This document shows, in pieces, positions 28,101 through 38,197 of a stretch of DNA of 64,000 nucleotides (positions are counted from its first letter, which is position 1; every line of letters begins with the position of its first letter). The notes beneath the pieces are model-generated. The model saw nothing but the letters and a program-made list of their open reading frames with translations, was not told where the DNA came from and made no database searches. The DNA is from Burkholderia ambifaria AMMD (lineage in GTDB: Bacteria > Pseudomonadota > Gammaproteobacteria > Burkholderiales > Burkholderiaceae), in the NCBI RefSeq assembly GCF_000203915.1, contig NC_008390.1, positions 1,178,001 through 1,242,000 of the forward strand, given 5' to 3'. The translations under genes were made by a program, and so were the position numbers.

Positions 28101-28806
28101 GGCAGCGGGCGAGTGCCTGCACCGCCTGTTCGAACTCAGCCGCTTCACGGAACCCGATTCGTGGCACCAGGCAGCGCTCGGCGCGCTGCACGACCGGCCG
28201 GTCGAGGCCGAGCCCGAACTCGCGACGCGTCTGCCGGCGATGATGGCGCGGCTCGTCGACGATGTCGTGCGTACGGAGCTCGTGCCGGGCATGCGGCTTG
28301 CGGATCTCGACCCCGCGAGGCGGCTCGACGAAATGGGTTTCCTGTTCCCGGCGCCGTCGCTCGAGCTGGGGGCGCTGCGCCGGCTGCTGGTGGCGCACGG
28401 CTATCCGGACGTGGCGCTCGACTCGGGCATGCTCGCCGGTTTCATCAAGGGTTTCATCGACATGATCGTCGAACACGACGGCCGCTTCTGGATCGTCGAC
28501 TGGAAGTCGAACCATCTTGGCAATACGCCGGATGCGTATGGCCCGCGGGCGCTCGACGTCGCGATGGCCGATCACGCATATCACCTGCAGGCGCTGCTCT
28601 ATACGGTCGCGCTGCATCGCTATCTGCGCGGGCGTCTGCCCGACTACGACTACGACACGCATATGGCCGGCTACCTGTACCTGTTCGTGCGTGGCGTGCG
28701 GCCCGACTGGCGCAGCGGCGGCGAACCGGCCGGCGTGCATGCGCGGCGGCCCGCGCGCGAACTCGTCGATGCACTCGACCGGATGATGGAAGGGGGCCGC
28801 GCATGA
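25102..28806 (+). CDS. recB: Exodeoxyribonuclease V subunit beta (RecB helicase-nuclease)
   Basis: A 1234-aa RecB with SF1A 3'-5' helicase and C-terminal nuclease. Walker A is IEASAGTGKTWNICALYVRL (about residues 31-50); motif II region is PAALIDEFQDTDPLQF; later motifs include LVGDPKQAIYSFRAAD, IVTVHKSKGLEYAVVF and RARLVYVALTRAVYR. The nuclease site is intact: GFIDMIVEHDG followed by FWIVDWKSNHLG gives D1120, D1133 and K1135, matching E. coli D1067/D1080/K1082, with the preceding His in AAGECLHRLFELS. The start ATG overlaps the recC stop; an upstream in-frame extension is antisense-like and was dropped. Confidence 0.96.
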   Translation: MSAASQPQAALELDVFACPLDGVNQIEASAGTGKTWNICALYVRLLLEKDLGADEILVVTFTKAATAELHERIRGRLAQLAHALDTGDDGGDPFVERLLETTLGDAGTLDPETAAKRIRRALRAFDQAAIHTIHAFCQRALQEAPFAAAMPFAFDMQADDAALRFELAADFWRTRVEPIAARWPGFATWLVDSGAGPAALDAQLARRLKKPLAALRWDGVVEPDESAEAAAAECFAEAARMWADERDAIDALLRAAQPALNQRSHKPDALADALGAWTAHFAQGDAAAALPKAALKLTRTALAKATKKGGVTPEHAFFDVADALEAAVAAAEATQRARWLALIADWLDTAPGELAERKRTRRVVSFDDLLANLYHALHAHPWLAETLRARYPAALIDEFQDTDPLQFAIFNRIFAPGGPLFLVGDPKQAIYSFRAADLHTYLAARASASACYTLAVNQRSTPAIVDACNRFFMSNPRAFVLDGLDYYAVRAGTRVRAPFVDATDPGPSGDFRIWALPGGDGTLLKRDAQAQAAQACAAEIARLMRGAREGHARLGDTPLSPGDIAVLVQTHRQGSLVKRVLATWGIGSVELAQASVFSTGDAEQLERVLAAIDAPGDLRRLRSALAADWFGLDAGALWRMEQGDGDASREAADSADAMSWVERFSRYRLLWRERGFAVMWRTFTRELRIAERLMAGADGERRVTDINHLAELTQARASAQPGIAPTLRWLAAQRLDGGGEEAQLRLESDRNLVQIVTVHKSKGLEYAVVFCPFLNDGGLREPPASGLPDAREYHDDAGDAVLHYGCDDEAAEHAARQALREQAAERARLVYVALTRAVYRCYLVAGPYLSSRSTREARRSVLNWLVAGAGQSFDAWLDEPPDEAVLDAAWQALAGGPVSVAPLPVPARRERLAAGHDATQTLAARHATRVLRDAWRMASFSSLTASMAREEAGVAVVPDDELRPDHDALAAVTPDGAFVAVDTIATEPPDDDILRFPRGAAAGECLHRLFELSRFTEPDSWHQAALGALHDRPVEAEPELATRLPAMMARLVDDVVRTELVPGMRLADLDPARRLDEMGFLFPAPSLELGALRRLLVAHGYPDVALDSGMLAGFIKGFIDMIVEHDGRFWIVDWKSNHLGNTPDAYGPRALDVAMADHAYHLQALLYTVALHRYLRGRLPDYDYDTHMAGYLYLFVRGVRPDWRSGGEPAGVHARRPARELVDALDRMMEGGRA

Positions 28807-31127
28807 ACGCGTCCGACGATACGCTCGAATTCACCGGCGGCCTCGTCGCGCGCCTGCCCGAGCCCGCGGATTTCGGCATCGCCCTCGCGGAAGGATTCGC
28901 GCGCCGCATGGGCGACCTGTCGCGCCGCGCGGGTGCGCCGGCCGTGGCCGCCCGCTGGGCGGCGCGTGCCGCGTTCGCGACGAGCCGGGCGACCGCGGGC
29001 GGCCACGTGTGCGTGTCGCTCGGCGCGCTCGCGCAGCGCTACGAGGAGCCGGTCGACGACGTGCGCGCGGCGCTTGCCGCGAGCGGCGTGGTCGCGTTCG
29101 GTACGCTCGCGCGCGGCGACGAGCGGCCGCTGATCGTCGACCGGCTCGACCATCTGTATCTGTCGCGCTATTTCGACTACGAACGGCGGCTCGCCGATGC
29201 GCTCGTCGCGCAGGCCGGCGTCGCCGCACCGGGCGACGCGCTGTCGCCCGAGCGCTTGCGCGACAGTCTTGCGCGTTACTTCGGGCCCGCGACGGGCGAG
29301 GTGGACTGGCAGCGCGTCGCCGCGATCGTTGCGCTGACCGGGCGCGTGACGATCGTCAGCGGCGGCCCCGGCACCGGCAAGACAACGACCGTCGTCGGCG
29401 TGCTGGCTTGTCTGCTCGACGCGCATCCGGGGCTGCGCATCGCGCTGGCGGCGCCGACCGGCAAGGCCGCGCAGCGCATGCAGGAAGCGCTGCACGCGCG
29501 GGCGGGCGACCTGCCGCCGGAACTCGCCGCGCGCCTGCCCGACACGTCGTACACGCTGCATCGCCTGCTGGGCGGCGGCGGAGCGGCGGGCTTCCGCCAT
29601 CACCGCGACAATCCGTTGCCGTATGACCTGATCGTCGTCGACGAGGCGTCGATGATCGACGTCGCGCTCGCCGCGCATCTGCTCGATGCGCTCGCGCCCG
29701 GCGCACGGCTCGTGCTGCTGGGCGACAAGGATCAGCTCGCCGCGGTCGAGGCCGGCGCCGTGTTCGCCGAACTCAGCGCACGGCCGACGTTTACCGCCGC
29801 GGCACGCACGCGCATCGCGGGTGCACTCGGGATCGACGAGGCGACTTTCGTCGCGGCGTTGCCGGTGCCCGACGGCGAGGCGGCGGCGGTTGTGGCGCCC
29901 GCTCTAGCTCCGGCCTCAGCGCCAGCTCCGGCATCCGCGCCGGTGTCGACGAGCGCCGCGCGCAAGCCGCCGGCGCGACGGAACGTGGATACGCGCCAGG
30001 CGTCGCTGTTCGACGACGATCCGCAGGACGAAGCGATGTCCGCTACCGATGTCGCCGCGCCGCCGGCCGCTTCGTTGTCACCTGCGGCGGCCGCGCCGAC
30101 CGACATCGATAGTGGCGCGGTCGCCGATCCAGCATGGATCGAAGCCGACGAACTCGCGTGGCTCGATGCGATCGAGCTCGCGCCATTCGATCCGGCCGAT
30201 GTGGTCAATGCGGCCAATGCAGCCGATTCGTCGCTTGCATCGACCGTCGCAACGCAACCCGACGACCACGCCGCAGCGTCACCCGCGCCCGCACCGCTTG
30301 CAGACTGCGTCGTGTGGCTCGAACGCAATTACCGTTTCGGTCTCGATTCGCCGATCGGCCGCCTGTCGCTGGCGATCCGCCGCGGCGACGTGCAGGCCGC
30401 GCTCGATGCGTTGCCGACCGACGATGCCGCTGCCGCGTCGTTTCATGACGACGCGAGCGATACGCTTGCGGCGTCGACGGTCGAGCGGCTCGCGCGCCGG
30501 TTCGGCGCGTACCTCGACGCATTGCGTACTGCGTTGTCCGAGCCGGTGCCTGACCCATTGCCGCTGTTCGATGCGCTCAACCGCTTCCGGATCCTCTGCG
30601 CGACGCGCACGGGGTCGCGCGGCGCCGAGCACGTCAATGCGCTGGTGGCCACGCACGTGCGGCATGCCGCGCGCGTGCCGCTCGCGGTCGGCGCACACTG
30701 GTTCACCGGGCGGCCGATCATGGTCACGCGTAACGACTATGCGCTCGGGCTGTTCAACGGCGACATCGGCATTGCGTTGCCGGACGCGCACGGTGTGCTG
30801 CGCGTGTGGTTCCGGCGCGCGGACGGCACCGCGCGCGCCGTGTCGCTCGCCGCGCTGCCGCCGCACGAAACGGCGTTCGCGCTGACAGTCCACAAGTCGC
30901 AGGGCTCGGAATTCGACGAGGCCGCGCTCGTGCTGCCGGCGTCGTTCGGGCGTGTGCTCACGCGCGAACTCGTCTATACGGCCGTCACGCGTGCACGCAC
31001 GCGCGTACAGGTGATCGGCCCGCGGCGCGTGCTCGCGCAGGCGGTCGCGACGCGCACGCAACGCGATTCGGGCCTCGCGGCCCGCGTGGAGGCGCTCGCG
31101 CGGCGTCGCAAGGAGCCGTCGCGATGA
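28803..31127 (+). CDS. recD: Exodeoxyribonuclease V subunit alpha (RecD helicase) with large internal insert
   Basis: A 774-aa RecD, the 5'-3' SF1B motor of RecBCD. Walker [11 protein letters not shown] (residues 187-196), motif Ia [14 protein letters not shown], motif [15 protein letters not shown], motif [22 protein letters not shown], motif [18 protein letters not shown] and motif [16 protein letters not shown] are present. E. coli RecD has 608 aa; the excess is a disordered-looking insert at about residues 353-498, rich in Ala/Pro/Ser/Asp, placed between motif III and LERNYRFG. It carries QASLF at residues 399-403, which resembles the QxSLF sliding-clamp-binding motif. The start overlaps the recB stop as ATGA. 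Confidence 0.95.
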   Translation: MNASDDTLEFTGGLVARLPEPADFGIALAEGFARRMGDLSRRAGAPAVAARWAARAAFATSRATAGGHVCVSLGALAQRYEEPVDDVRAALAASGVVAFGTLARGDERPLIVDRLDHLYLSRYFDYERRLADALVAQAGVAAPGDALSPERLRDSLARYFGPATGEVDWQRVAAIVALTGRVTIVSGGPGTGKTTTVVGVLACLLDAHPGLRIALAAPTGKAAQRMQEALHARAGDLPPELAARLPDTSYTLHRLLGGGGAAGFRHHRDNPLPYDLIVVDEASMIDVALAAHLLDALAPGARLVLLGDKDQLAAVEAGAVFAELSARPTFTAAARTRIAGALGIDEATFVAALPVPDGEAAAVVAPALAPASAPAPASAPVSTSAARKPPARRNVDTRQASLFDDDPQDEAMSATDVAAPPAASLSPAAAAPTDIDSGAVADPAWIEADELAWLDAIELAPFDPADVVNAANAADSSLASTVATQPDDHAAASPAPAPLADCVVWLERNYRFGLDSPIGRLSLAIRRGDVQAALDALPTDDAAAASFHDDASDTLAASTVERLARRFGAYLDALRTALSEPVPDPLPLFDALNRFRILCATRTGSRGAEHVNALVATHVRHAARVPLAVGAHWFTGRPIMVTRNDYALGLFNGDIGIALPDAHGVLRVWFRRADGTARAVSLAALPPHETAFALTVHKSQGSEFDEAALVLPASFGRVLTRELVYTAVTRARTRVQVIGPRRVLAQAVATRTQRDSGLAARVEALARRRKEPSR

Positions 31128-31528
31128 TGATCCGCTACACGCTCGATCCGGCCGAAGTCGAATGGACCGCCGTGCGCGCGCAGGGCGCCGGCGGACAGAA
31201 CGTCAACAAGGTGTCGAGCGCGATTCACCTGCGCTTCGACATTCGCGCGTCGTCGCTGCCGCCCGTCATCAAGGAGCGGCTCCTCGCGCTGTCCGACCAG
31301 CGCATCACGCGCGACGGCATCGTCGTGATCAAGTCGCAGGAATACCGCACGCAGGAGAAGAATCGCGACGCGGCGCTCGCGCGGCTCGATGCGTTGATCG
31401 CCAGCGTCGCGTACACGCCGCGTGCGCGAGTCGCGACACGCCCGACGCGCGCGTCGAAGGAGCGGCGGCTCGAACACAAGTCGCGTCGCAGCGCGGTAAA
31501 GTCGGGAAGAGGGAAGGTGACGGACTGA
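31124..31528 (+). CDS. arfB: Ribosome-rescue peptidyl-tRNA hydrolase ArfB (YaeJ)
   Basis: A 134-aa stalled-ribosome release factor. It has the catalytic GGQ loop in [20 protein letters not shown] (residues about 19-38) and the RF1-like fold, and then the basic C-terminal tail (THE region [20 protein letters not shown]) that enters the empty mRNA channel. It rescues ribosomes at the ends of truncated messages. ATGATG gives two possible starts (31124 or 31127); the first overlaps the recD stop by 4 bp. It shares the recCBD transcript, which is notable because broken DNA and truncated messages could coincide. Confidence 0.95.
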   Translation: MMIRYTLDPAEVEWTAVRAQGAGGQNVNKVSSAIHLRFDIRASSLPPVIKERLLALSDQRITRDGIVVIKSQEYRTQEKNRDAALARLDALIASVAYTPRARVATRPTRASKERRLEHKSRRSAVKSGRGKVTD

Positions 31529-31584
31529 CGAAGGGCTAGGCTGGGCCGGCCGGCGTTGCGCACGGTTCCGGGCCACCGCGCCCG

Positions 31585-32865
31585 CTACCGCATCACGGTG
31601 CCCGCGCTGTCCAGCACGAAGTCGACGCAGAACACGACGAGGCGGCTTTGCGCGCGAATCGCGACCGCCGCGGTATAGCAGTCGCGGCCTTCGGTCAGCG
31701 AGAAGTGCGGGCCCATCAACGCGACGCGTCCCGGCGCAGCGATTGCGCGCTGGAAGTACGGGCGTCGCGACCAGTTGCTGTGCGTTTCCGGAAACAGCGG
31801 CGAGAGCCGGGTGCCGCCCGCCTGGCCGTCCTCGGGGGGGGCGCCGATCGACGGCAGGAACTGTTCGCCGATCTCGTCCGTGACGAACACGCGGCGCGCG
31901 GCCGGCACCGTGAAGACGCGCTGGGCGGCGTCGTTCAGGTCGCCGCTTGCGGAAAACGCGGCCGCGCCGGCGAGCACGAGCCGCTCGATCGCGTCGAAGC
32001 CCGGCTGCTCGGCGCTCCCCGGCGTATGCCGCTGCGCGATGAAACGCTGCCACGCGGCATCGAGCATCGCGGGCGCCGCGGCGCTCGCATGTGCGATCGA
32101 TCCATCGGGCTGGCCGAACTGGAAGCCCTGGACGAAATCGATATCGGCGTCCATCAGCGCCTGCAGTGCGTCGTCGTTTTCGACACCCTCGGCGAGCACC
32201 ATCGCGCCGGCCTGGTGGAGCATCGATACCAGGTGATGCATGATGCGGCGATCCTCGCCCGAGCCGGTCGCGCGTTCGACGAGCGAGCGGTCGAGCTTGA
32301 CGATATCCGGCCGTGCGCGCCACACGCGGTCGAAATTCGAGAATCCGGTGCCGAAATCGTCGATCGCGATCAGGAAGTCGCGATGCTGGATCATGTCGAT
32401 CGTGCGGGCGAGCGCGGCCTCGTCGCGCGACGGCTGCTCGACGACTTCCAGCACGATGCGGTTCGGCGGCAGTGCGAAATGCCGGCACAGCGCCTCGACG
32501 AATTCGCGCTGCACGAGGCCCGAATCGAGCACGCGCGGCGTCACGTTCAGGAACAGCCAGCCGTCGCCGATGCCTTGCGCGACGAAGTTGGCCGTATGCA
32601 GGCAGCGCGCGAGCCGGTCGAGCAGCAACGCGTCGGCGGCCGCGCGCGTCTTGTCGAACAGTGCGACCGGCGACACCAGCGTGCCGTTCGCGTCCACGAC
32701 GCGCAGCAGCGCTTCGTAGCCGACCACGCGCTTGTGCGTGATCGACAGCACGGGTTGGAACACGCTGCGCAGCGTCGTGTCGCGATACGTGGCGATCCAG
32801 CCGCTGGGCGTCGGCGTGAGGCGTTCGAGCAGGGATTCGAGCGAGAGCTCGCGGGAGGCCTTCAT
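31585..32865 (-). CDS. EAL-domain c-di-GMP phosphodiesterase with C-terminal PDC/Cache-like domain
   Basis: A 426-aa soluble protein with an N-terminal EAL domain (about residues 30-265). The catalytic set is complete by eye: VVGYEALLRV, WLFLNVTPR (Asn), IVLEVVEQ (Glu), IAIDDFGTGFSNFDRV (Asp-Asp), DIVKLDRSL (Lys), VLAEGVEND (Glu) and FVQGFQFGQP (Gln). It should hydrolyse c-di-GMP to pGpG. The C-terminal 150 residues (WSRRPYFQRAIAAPGRVALM, FSLTEGRDCYTAAVAIR) resemble a PDC/Cache sensor fold but have no membrane segments, so this sensor would be cytosolic and follows the catalytic domain, the reverse of the usual order. The start MKASRELSLESLLERL was chosen over an upstream extension of non-coding character. 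No GGDEF domain. Confidence 0.88.
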   Translation of the reverse strand: MKASRELSLESLLERLTPTPSGWIATYRDTTLRSVFQPVLSITHKRVVGYEALLRVVDANGTLVSPVALFDKTRAAADALLLDRLARCLHTANFVAQGIGDGWLFLNVTPRVLDSGLVQREFVEALCRHFALPPNRIVLEVVEQPSRDEAALARTIDMIQHRDFLIAIDDFGTGFSNFDRVWRARPDIVKLDRSLVERATGSGEDRRIMHHLVSMLHQAGAMVLAEGVENDDALQALMDADIDFVQGFQFGQPDGSIAHASAAAPAMLDAAWQRFIAQRHTPGSAEQPGFDAIERLVLAGAAAFSASGDLNDAAQRVFTVPAARRVFVTDEIGEQFLPSIGAPPEDGQAGGTRLSPLFPETHSNWSRRPYFQRAIAAPGRVALMGPHFSLTEGRDCYTAAVAIRAQSRLVVFCVDFVLDSAGTVMR

Positions 32866-33453
32866 GTCAATGGTGCGCTGGCGCGCTCCGGGGGGGCCGT
32901 GTCGTGCCGCCACGCCGAAGCCGTCGCACGCGCAGGTGGACGCGAAAGAACGTGGCGCATCGTGACCGCCTTCTGCGGATGAGTGTCCCGAGTGTAACGG
33001 GAATGGCGCGGCGCGCGTATCAGGGTAACTCCAGACGCAAACGCTACACAGCACGTGGGCGGGGTTGTCCGGCCGGAAACATGCACGCTGCGAGGGCGCC
33101 GGCCGCACACGCGGGACGGCGCAGCGTGGCCCGCATGCATTGCGTGCGAAGAATGCGGCGGGATTCCGAATACGGTGGGGCCGGAAGGCTACGCACCGCG
33201 CGCGGTCATCGGCGTCGGGCGAAAGACGCCGTGCTTCGGCGCGTATCGGTGGGCGCGCGGTGCTCTAAGAAGACCGAGAACTGACAACGGGCGCGTCACG
33301 CGAAACAGAGAACCGGTGGGGCGCCGGCCGCCACGCTCACCGCCGTTCAGTCCGCTCAGGCTGCTCAGTCCGCTCACACGCTCACACCGTTCACACCACT
33401 CAGGCAGCTCAGTCCACGCAGTCCGCTCCGGCCGCACAGTCAGCTCCGGCCGC
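32866..33453. other. Intergenic region upstream of the EAL gene
   Basis: About 590 bp between the EAL gene and the DMT gene, both on the minus strand. The left part should hold the EAL promoter (A/T-rich step around 32990-33050). The right part is a degenerate 9-bp repeat described separately. No coding sequence, RNA gene or clear terminator was recognised. Confidence 0.5.
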
Positions 33454-33459
33454 TCACGC
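33343..33459. repeat. Degenerate 9-bp tandem repeat (about 13 copies)
   Basis: Units resembling CCGCTCAGT follow one another in phase (CCGTTCAGT, CCGCTCAGG, CTGCTCAGT, CCGCTCACA, and so on) and run into the last codons of the DMT transporter gene, whose stop is at 33454-33456. The copies diverge enough that recent slippage is unlikely. Confidence 0.6.
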
Positions 33460-34380
33460 AGCTTCCTCCCCACGCGGGCGGACCCCGGGAATCCGCTTGA
33501 TCACGCCGGTCGCAAGCGCGGTGCCGACGAGCACGATCGCGCAGCCTTCGAGCATCACGACCGATACGTGTTCACTGAGGAACAATGCGCCCCACAGCAG
33601 CCCGAACACCGGGATCACGAACGTCACGGTAATCGCGCGGGCCGGGCCGACATGCGCGATCAGGTAGAAGAAGATGAAATACGCGATGCCCGTGCACGCG
33701 ATGCCGAGCGCGAGCACGGCGCCCCATGCATGTGCACTGACCGCCGCCGCAGGCCAGGTCGCGATTGCAAACGGCAGCAACAGCACGGTCGAGCCGATCA
33801 TGCTGCCGGTCGCGTTGACGAGCGGATCGACGCCGCTGAGCTTGCGCTTCGTATAGTTGGCCGCGATGCCGTACAGCAGCGTCGCGCCGAGCGCGGCGAC
33901 GGCGGCCAGCGCGGTCGCGCTGGCGCCCGTGCTGCCGTGCGCGTTCGCGATCTGATCCCACACAAGGGTAAGCACGCCGGCAAAACCGATCACGAGGCCG
34001 AGCGCGCGCGGCAGCGACAGCTTGTCCTTCAGCCATACGTAGGCGACGAGCGCGCCCCACAGCGGCGTGGTCGCGTTGATCACCGAGGTCACGCCGGCCG
34101 ACAGCGTCAGTTCGGCATAGGCGAACAGGCAGAACGGCGCGCCTGAGTTCAGCAGGCCGACGACGAACAATGGCCACGCATGCCGGCGCAGCCGCGCGGC
34201 GAGGTCGGCGGGCTTGAAACGCGTCAGCGCGAGGCCCGTCAGGAACAGCGCGCCGATGCCGACGCGCAACGCCATCAGCGGCGCGACGCCGAATTCGGCG
34301 ACGCCGATCCGGATGAACAGGAACGACGCGCCCCACAGGGCGGCGAGTACGGTCAGCAGAAAGGCGTTCTTGGGCGACAT
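33454..34380 (-). CDS. DMT-superfamily (EamA) transporter
   Basis: A 308-aa inner-membrane protein with ten predicted helices and two EamA repeats. The start MSPKNAFLLTVLAALWGASF opens the first helix; LWGASFLFIRIGVAEFG and later NATTPLWGALVAYVWLKDKL (end of repeat one) are EamA signatures, repeated in the second half as SEHVSVVMLEGCAIVLVG. Family members export amino acids, nucleosides or drugs. The substrate is not readable. The 18 codons upstream of the chosen Met are Pro/Arg-rich and were left out. Confidence 0.88.
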   Translation of the reverse strand: MSPKNAFLLTVLAALWGASFLFIRIGVAEFGVAPLMALRVGIGALFLTGLALTRFKPADLAARLRRHAWPLFVVGLLNSGAPFCLFAYAELTLSAGVTSVINATTPLWGALVAYVWLKDKLSLPRALGLVIGFAGVLTLVWDQIANAHGSTGASATALAAVAALGATLLYGIAANYTKRKLSGVDPLVNATGSMIGSTVLLLPFAIATWPAAAVSAHAWGAVLALGIACTGIAYFIFFYLIAHVGPARAITVTFVIPVFGLLWGALFLSEHVSVVMLEGCAIVLVGTALATGVIKRIPGVRPRGEEAA

Positions 34381-34522
34381 CGAGGGTGGCGGGCGAGGGG
34401 AAGGGATGCGCTGAATCTTACACCCCGTTATCACGCTGTCGTTTCACGATCGGATGAAACGACAAGAAACGGGAAATCCACTCGCTGCCGCCGCGAACCG
34501 GCCGGATGGCCGGCTCGGTGGC

Positions 34523-34771
34523 TCAGTGATGGCGATGGCCGCCGCGTCCGCCGAAACCGAAGTTCAGCGACAGCGCGGGGCCCCAATAGCCGCCCCATGC
34601 CGGCGCATACGCGGGGGCCGGATAGTAGTACGCGGGGCCGGGCTCGACATACACCGGCGCGGTCTGTACCGGCGCCGCTGCGTAATAGCCGGACGGATAG
34701 TAGCCGTAAGGGTAGTAACAACCGGCGAGTGTCGCGCACGCGAGCGCGGCGGCGACGAGGGTCCTGTTCAT
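34523..34771 (-). CDS. Tyr/Pro-rich small lipoprotein
   Basis: An 82-aa predicted lipoprotein: MNRTLVAAALACATLAGCYY is a short lipoprotein leader with lipobox TLAGC (Cys 18). The mature part is Tyr/Pro/Gly-rich with YYPxGYY-type repeats and ends GFGGRGGHRHH, a His-rich tail that could bind metal. It is preceded by GGAGAAAC at a good distance. Function unknown; such YXXP-type lipoproteins are common in Burkholderiales envelopes. Confidence 0.75.
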   Translation of the reverse strand: MNRTLVAAALACATLAGCYYPYGYYPSGYYAAAPVQTAPVYVEPGPAYYYPAPAYAPAWGGYWGPALSLNFGFGGRGGHRHH

Positions 34772-34890
34772 GATGTTTCTCCGGCGTAGCCGGCAATCGG
34801 CGGATGCTTAAAGCTTAGACCGCACGACCATGACGCGGTGCGCAAAACGGTAACGGATCATTTCCGCGCGTCGGCTGCGCCGGATGCGAA

Positions 34891-34921
34891 AACGGCGCTT
34901 CCGCAGTGCGGAAACGCCGTT
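34891..34921 (-). terminator. Long hairpin after the osmB-like gene
   Basis: AACGGCGTTTCCGC pairs with GCGGAAGCGCCGTT (one G-T pair) around an ACT loop. Read on the minus strand the tail is TTCG, so the T tract is weak, but a 14-bp stem 50 bp after the stop codon fits a terminator. Confidence 0.6.
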
Positions 34922-34971
34922 GGGTCAAAACTGAAACGTGCCGCGCGTCGCACGGCACGCGTCGGGCCGGC

Positions 34972-35184
34972 TTACTTGCCGACCTGGTTGCCGATGAGGC
35001 CGCCGGCTGCCGCGCCGCCGAGCGTCGACAGTGCGTTGCCGCCGATCGCCGCGCCGGCTACGCCGCCGACACCCGCACCGATTGCCGTATCGCGCTGGCG
35101 CCGTGACATCGAATCGCAGGCCGACAGGCTGGCCACAGTCGCGACGAGGAGCGCGTATACCCCAAAACGCCGAATCGAGTTCAT
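34972..35184 (-). CDS. osmB: OsmB-like glycine-zipper lipoprotein
   Basis: A 70-aa outer-membrane-type lipoprotein. The leader MNSIRRFGVYALLVATVASL ends in the lipobox LSAC (Cys about 24), followed by DSMSRRQRDTAIGAGVGGVA and GALGG-type glycine zippers ending GGLIGNQVGK, which matches E. coli OsmB (SKRDRNTAIGAGAGA...GGVIGHQVGK). OsmB is induced by osmotic stress and stationary phase. The start was set at the leader Met behind AAGGACAACG; 18 codons upstream are not signal-like. Confidence 0.85.
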   Translation of the reverse strand: MNSIRRFGVYALLVATVASLSACDSMSRRQRDTAIGAGVGGVAGAAIGGNALSTLGGAAAGGLIGNQVGK

Positions 35185-35350
35185 GATCGTTGTCCTTGTG
35201 GTAGTGGGCGGAAGTCGCGCGACCCCCGGGTCGCGCATGACCCCAATCTACGCGCCGTACCCCCACGCTGCTGTAAGGACTTGTTAAGCCTGGTACGGTT
35301 TCGTAATCAATTGTTTCCCACCCCTGCGCAGGCATGGGTGATGCGGGCGC

Positions 35351-35377
35351 AAAAAAAGCCCGCTCGAAAGCGGGCTT
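35351..35377 (-). terminator. Intrinsic terminator of thiC
   Basis: AAGCCCGCT/AGCGGGCTT with a TTCG tetraloop and a seven-T tail on the minus strand, about 45 bp after the thiC stop codon. A near-ideal terminator. Confidence 0.9.
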
Positions 35378-35422
35378 CCTGCAGGGCGTCACGAGGCGAT
35401 CCGTGCGGATCGCCATGCGCGC

Positions 35423-37384
<1,962 letters not shown>

Positions 37385-37492
37385 CTATGGCGCTTGCCCG
37401 GAGCCCTTGACGTATGTGGGGCTCGAGCTAAGCAGGAGACGAGGTTTGGTGAGGCGGCGGATTTCGTCAGAAGGAAGGCGGCGAAATCGTAC

Positions 37493-37590
37493 GCTTCCCT
37501 GCGCTGGCATTATCCAGATCAGGTTCAAAGGGTATTTCTCACCCGCAATGCCGGTTTGTTTGACCGAACGCATTGCAGGACCCCCGCGTT
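37493..37590 (-). promoter_or_regulatory. TPP riboswitch (THI element) upstream of thiC
   Basis: Read on the minus strand it begins GCGGGGGTCCTGCAATGC and contains the conserved GTGAGAAATACCCTTTGAAC core and the CTGATCTGGATAATGCCAGC arm, ending GCAGGGA. This is the standard thi-box order. The aptamer ends about 140 bp before the thiC start. TPP binding should lower thiC expression. Confidence 0.95.
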
Positions 37591-37762
37591 AGCAAGGGCA
37601 CACGATACACCGGCTTCGCGGCGGTTTCAACCGGGGGCGGAACTTAGGCGAGGGTGCGACCGCGGCATCGCGGGCCGCGCGCGCGGCCGTCGCCCGGGCC
37701 GCCAGCAGGCCGCCGCGGCGAAGCGGTGCGGCATCGCGGCCATTCGACTCCTGCCGGAAACC

Positions 37763-37787
37763 CCGATCGAAAAAAATATTCGATCGG
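37763..37787. promoter_or_regulatory. Palindrome upstream of the Met-rich peptide gene
   Basis: CCGATCGAA-N7-TTCGATCGG, perfect 9-bp arms around an A-rich centre. It sits directly upstream of the possible promoter at 37789-37816. It could be an operator; there is no T tract to make it a terminator. Confidence 0.4.
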
Positions 37788-37788
37788 C

Positions 37789-37816
37789 TGTCATTTCCAG
37801 GCTCATGCTGCGTCTA
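37789..37816 (+). promoter_or_regulatory. Possible ECF-sigma promoter of the Met-rich peptide gene
   Basis: TGTCAT, 16-bp spacer, CGTCTA. A CGTC-type -10 with this spacing is typical of ECF sigma factors. It lies 36 bp before the start codon. The sigma factor itself is not in this window. Confidence 0.3.
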
Positions 37817-37851
37817 TTCGGCTCCTTAAACCCATGTACCGGAGAGATGTC

Positions 37852-38103
37852 ATGAAAAATGGACTGCTGGCTGCCTGTGTCGCCGCTTTCGCGATGGTTG
37901 CCGTGAGCGCGCATGCGCAGAACGATGCGATGTCGAAGGACGGCACGTCGATGTCGAAGGACGCGATGGGCCACGACGCGATGGCGAAGGACGGCGCGAT
38001 GAAGAAGGGCACGATGAAGAAGCATGCGATGAAGAAGGACGCGATGGGCCACGACGCAATGGGCAAGGCGACGCCGAGCGACAAGATGGCGCCGTCGAAC
38101 TGA
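37852..38103 (+). CDS. Met-rich periplasmic pentapeptide (MxKDx) repeat protein, MrpX-like
   Basis: An 83-aa exported peptide. The leader MKNGLLAACVAAFAMVAVSA is cleaved after AHAQ; the mature part is built of MSKDG/MSKDA/MGHDA/MAKDG/MKKxx units and holds about a dozen Met in 60 residues. The start follows GGAGAGATGTC. Its two downstream neighbours are a b-type cytochrome and an MsrP/YedY-like molybdoenzyme on the same strand. In Azospira a Met-rich peptide (MrpX) and a YedY enzyme form a hypochlorite-scavenging cycle, which suggests the same role here; that link is inference. The His residues in MGHDA could also bind metal. Confidence 0.85.
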   Translation: MKNGLLAACVAAFAMVAVSAHAQNDAMSKDGTSMSKDAMGHDAMAKDGAMKKGTMKKHAMKKDAMGHDAMGKATPSDKMAPSN

Positions 38104-38197
38104 CGCCGGCGGGCGCGGCAGGCGGTGCGTGCATTGCATCGCCCGCCGCGCCGTATGCGTGCGTTTGCATCATTCCCGCATCTCCGGAGGTTTCATC

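Noticed and set aside
37407..37592. Small open frame across the thiC leader
   Set aside because: It lies antisense to the TPP riboswitch, whose conserved core explains the sequence.
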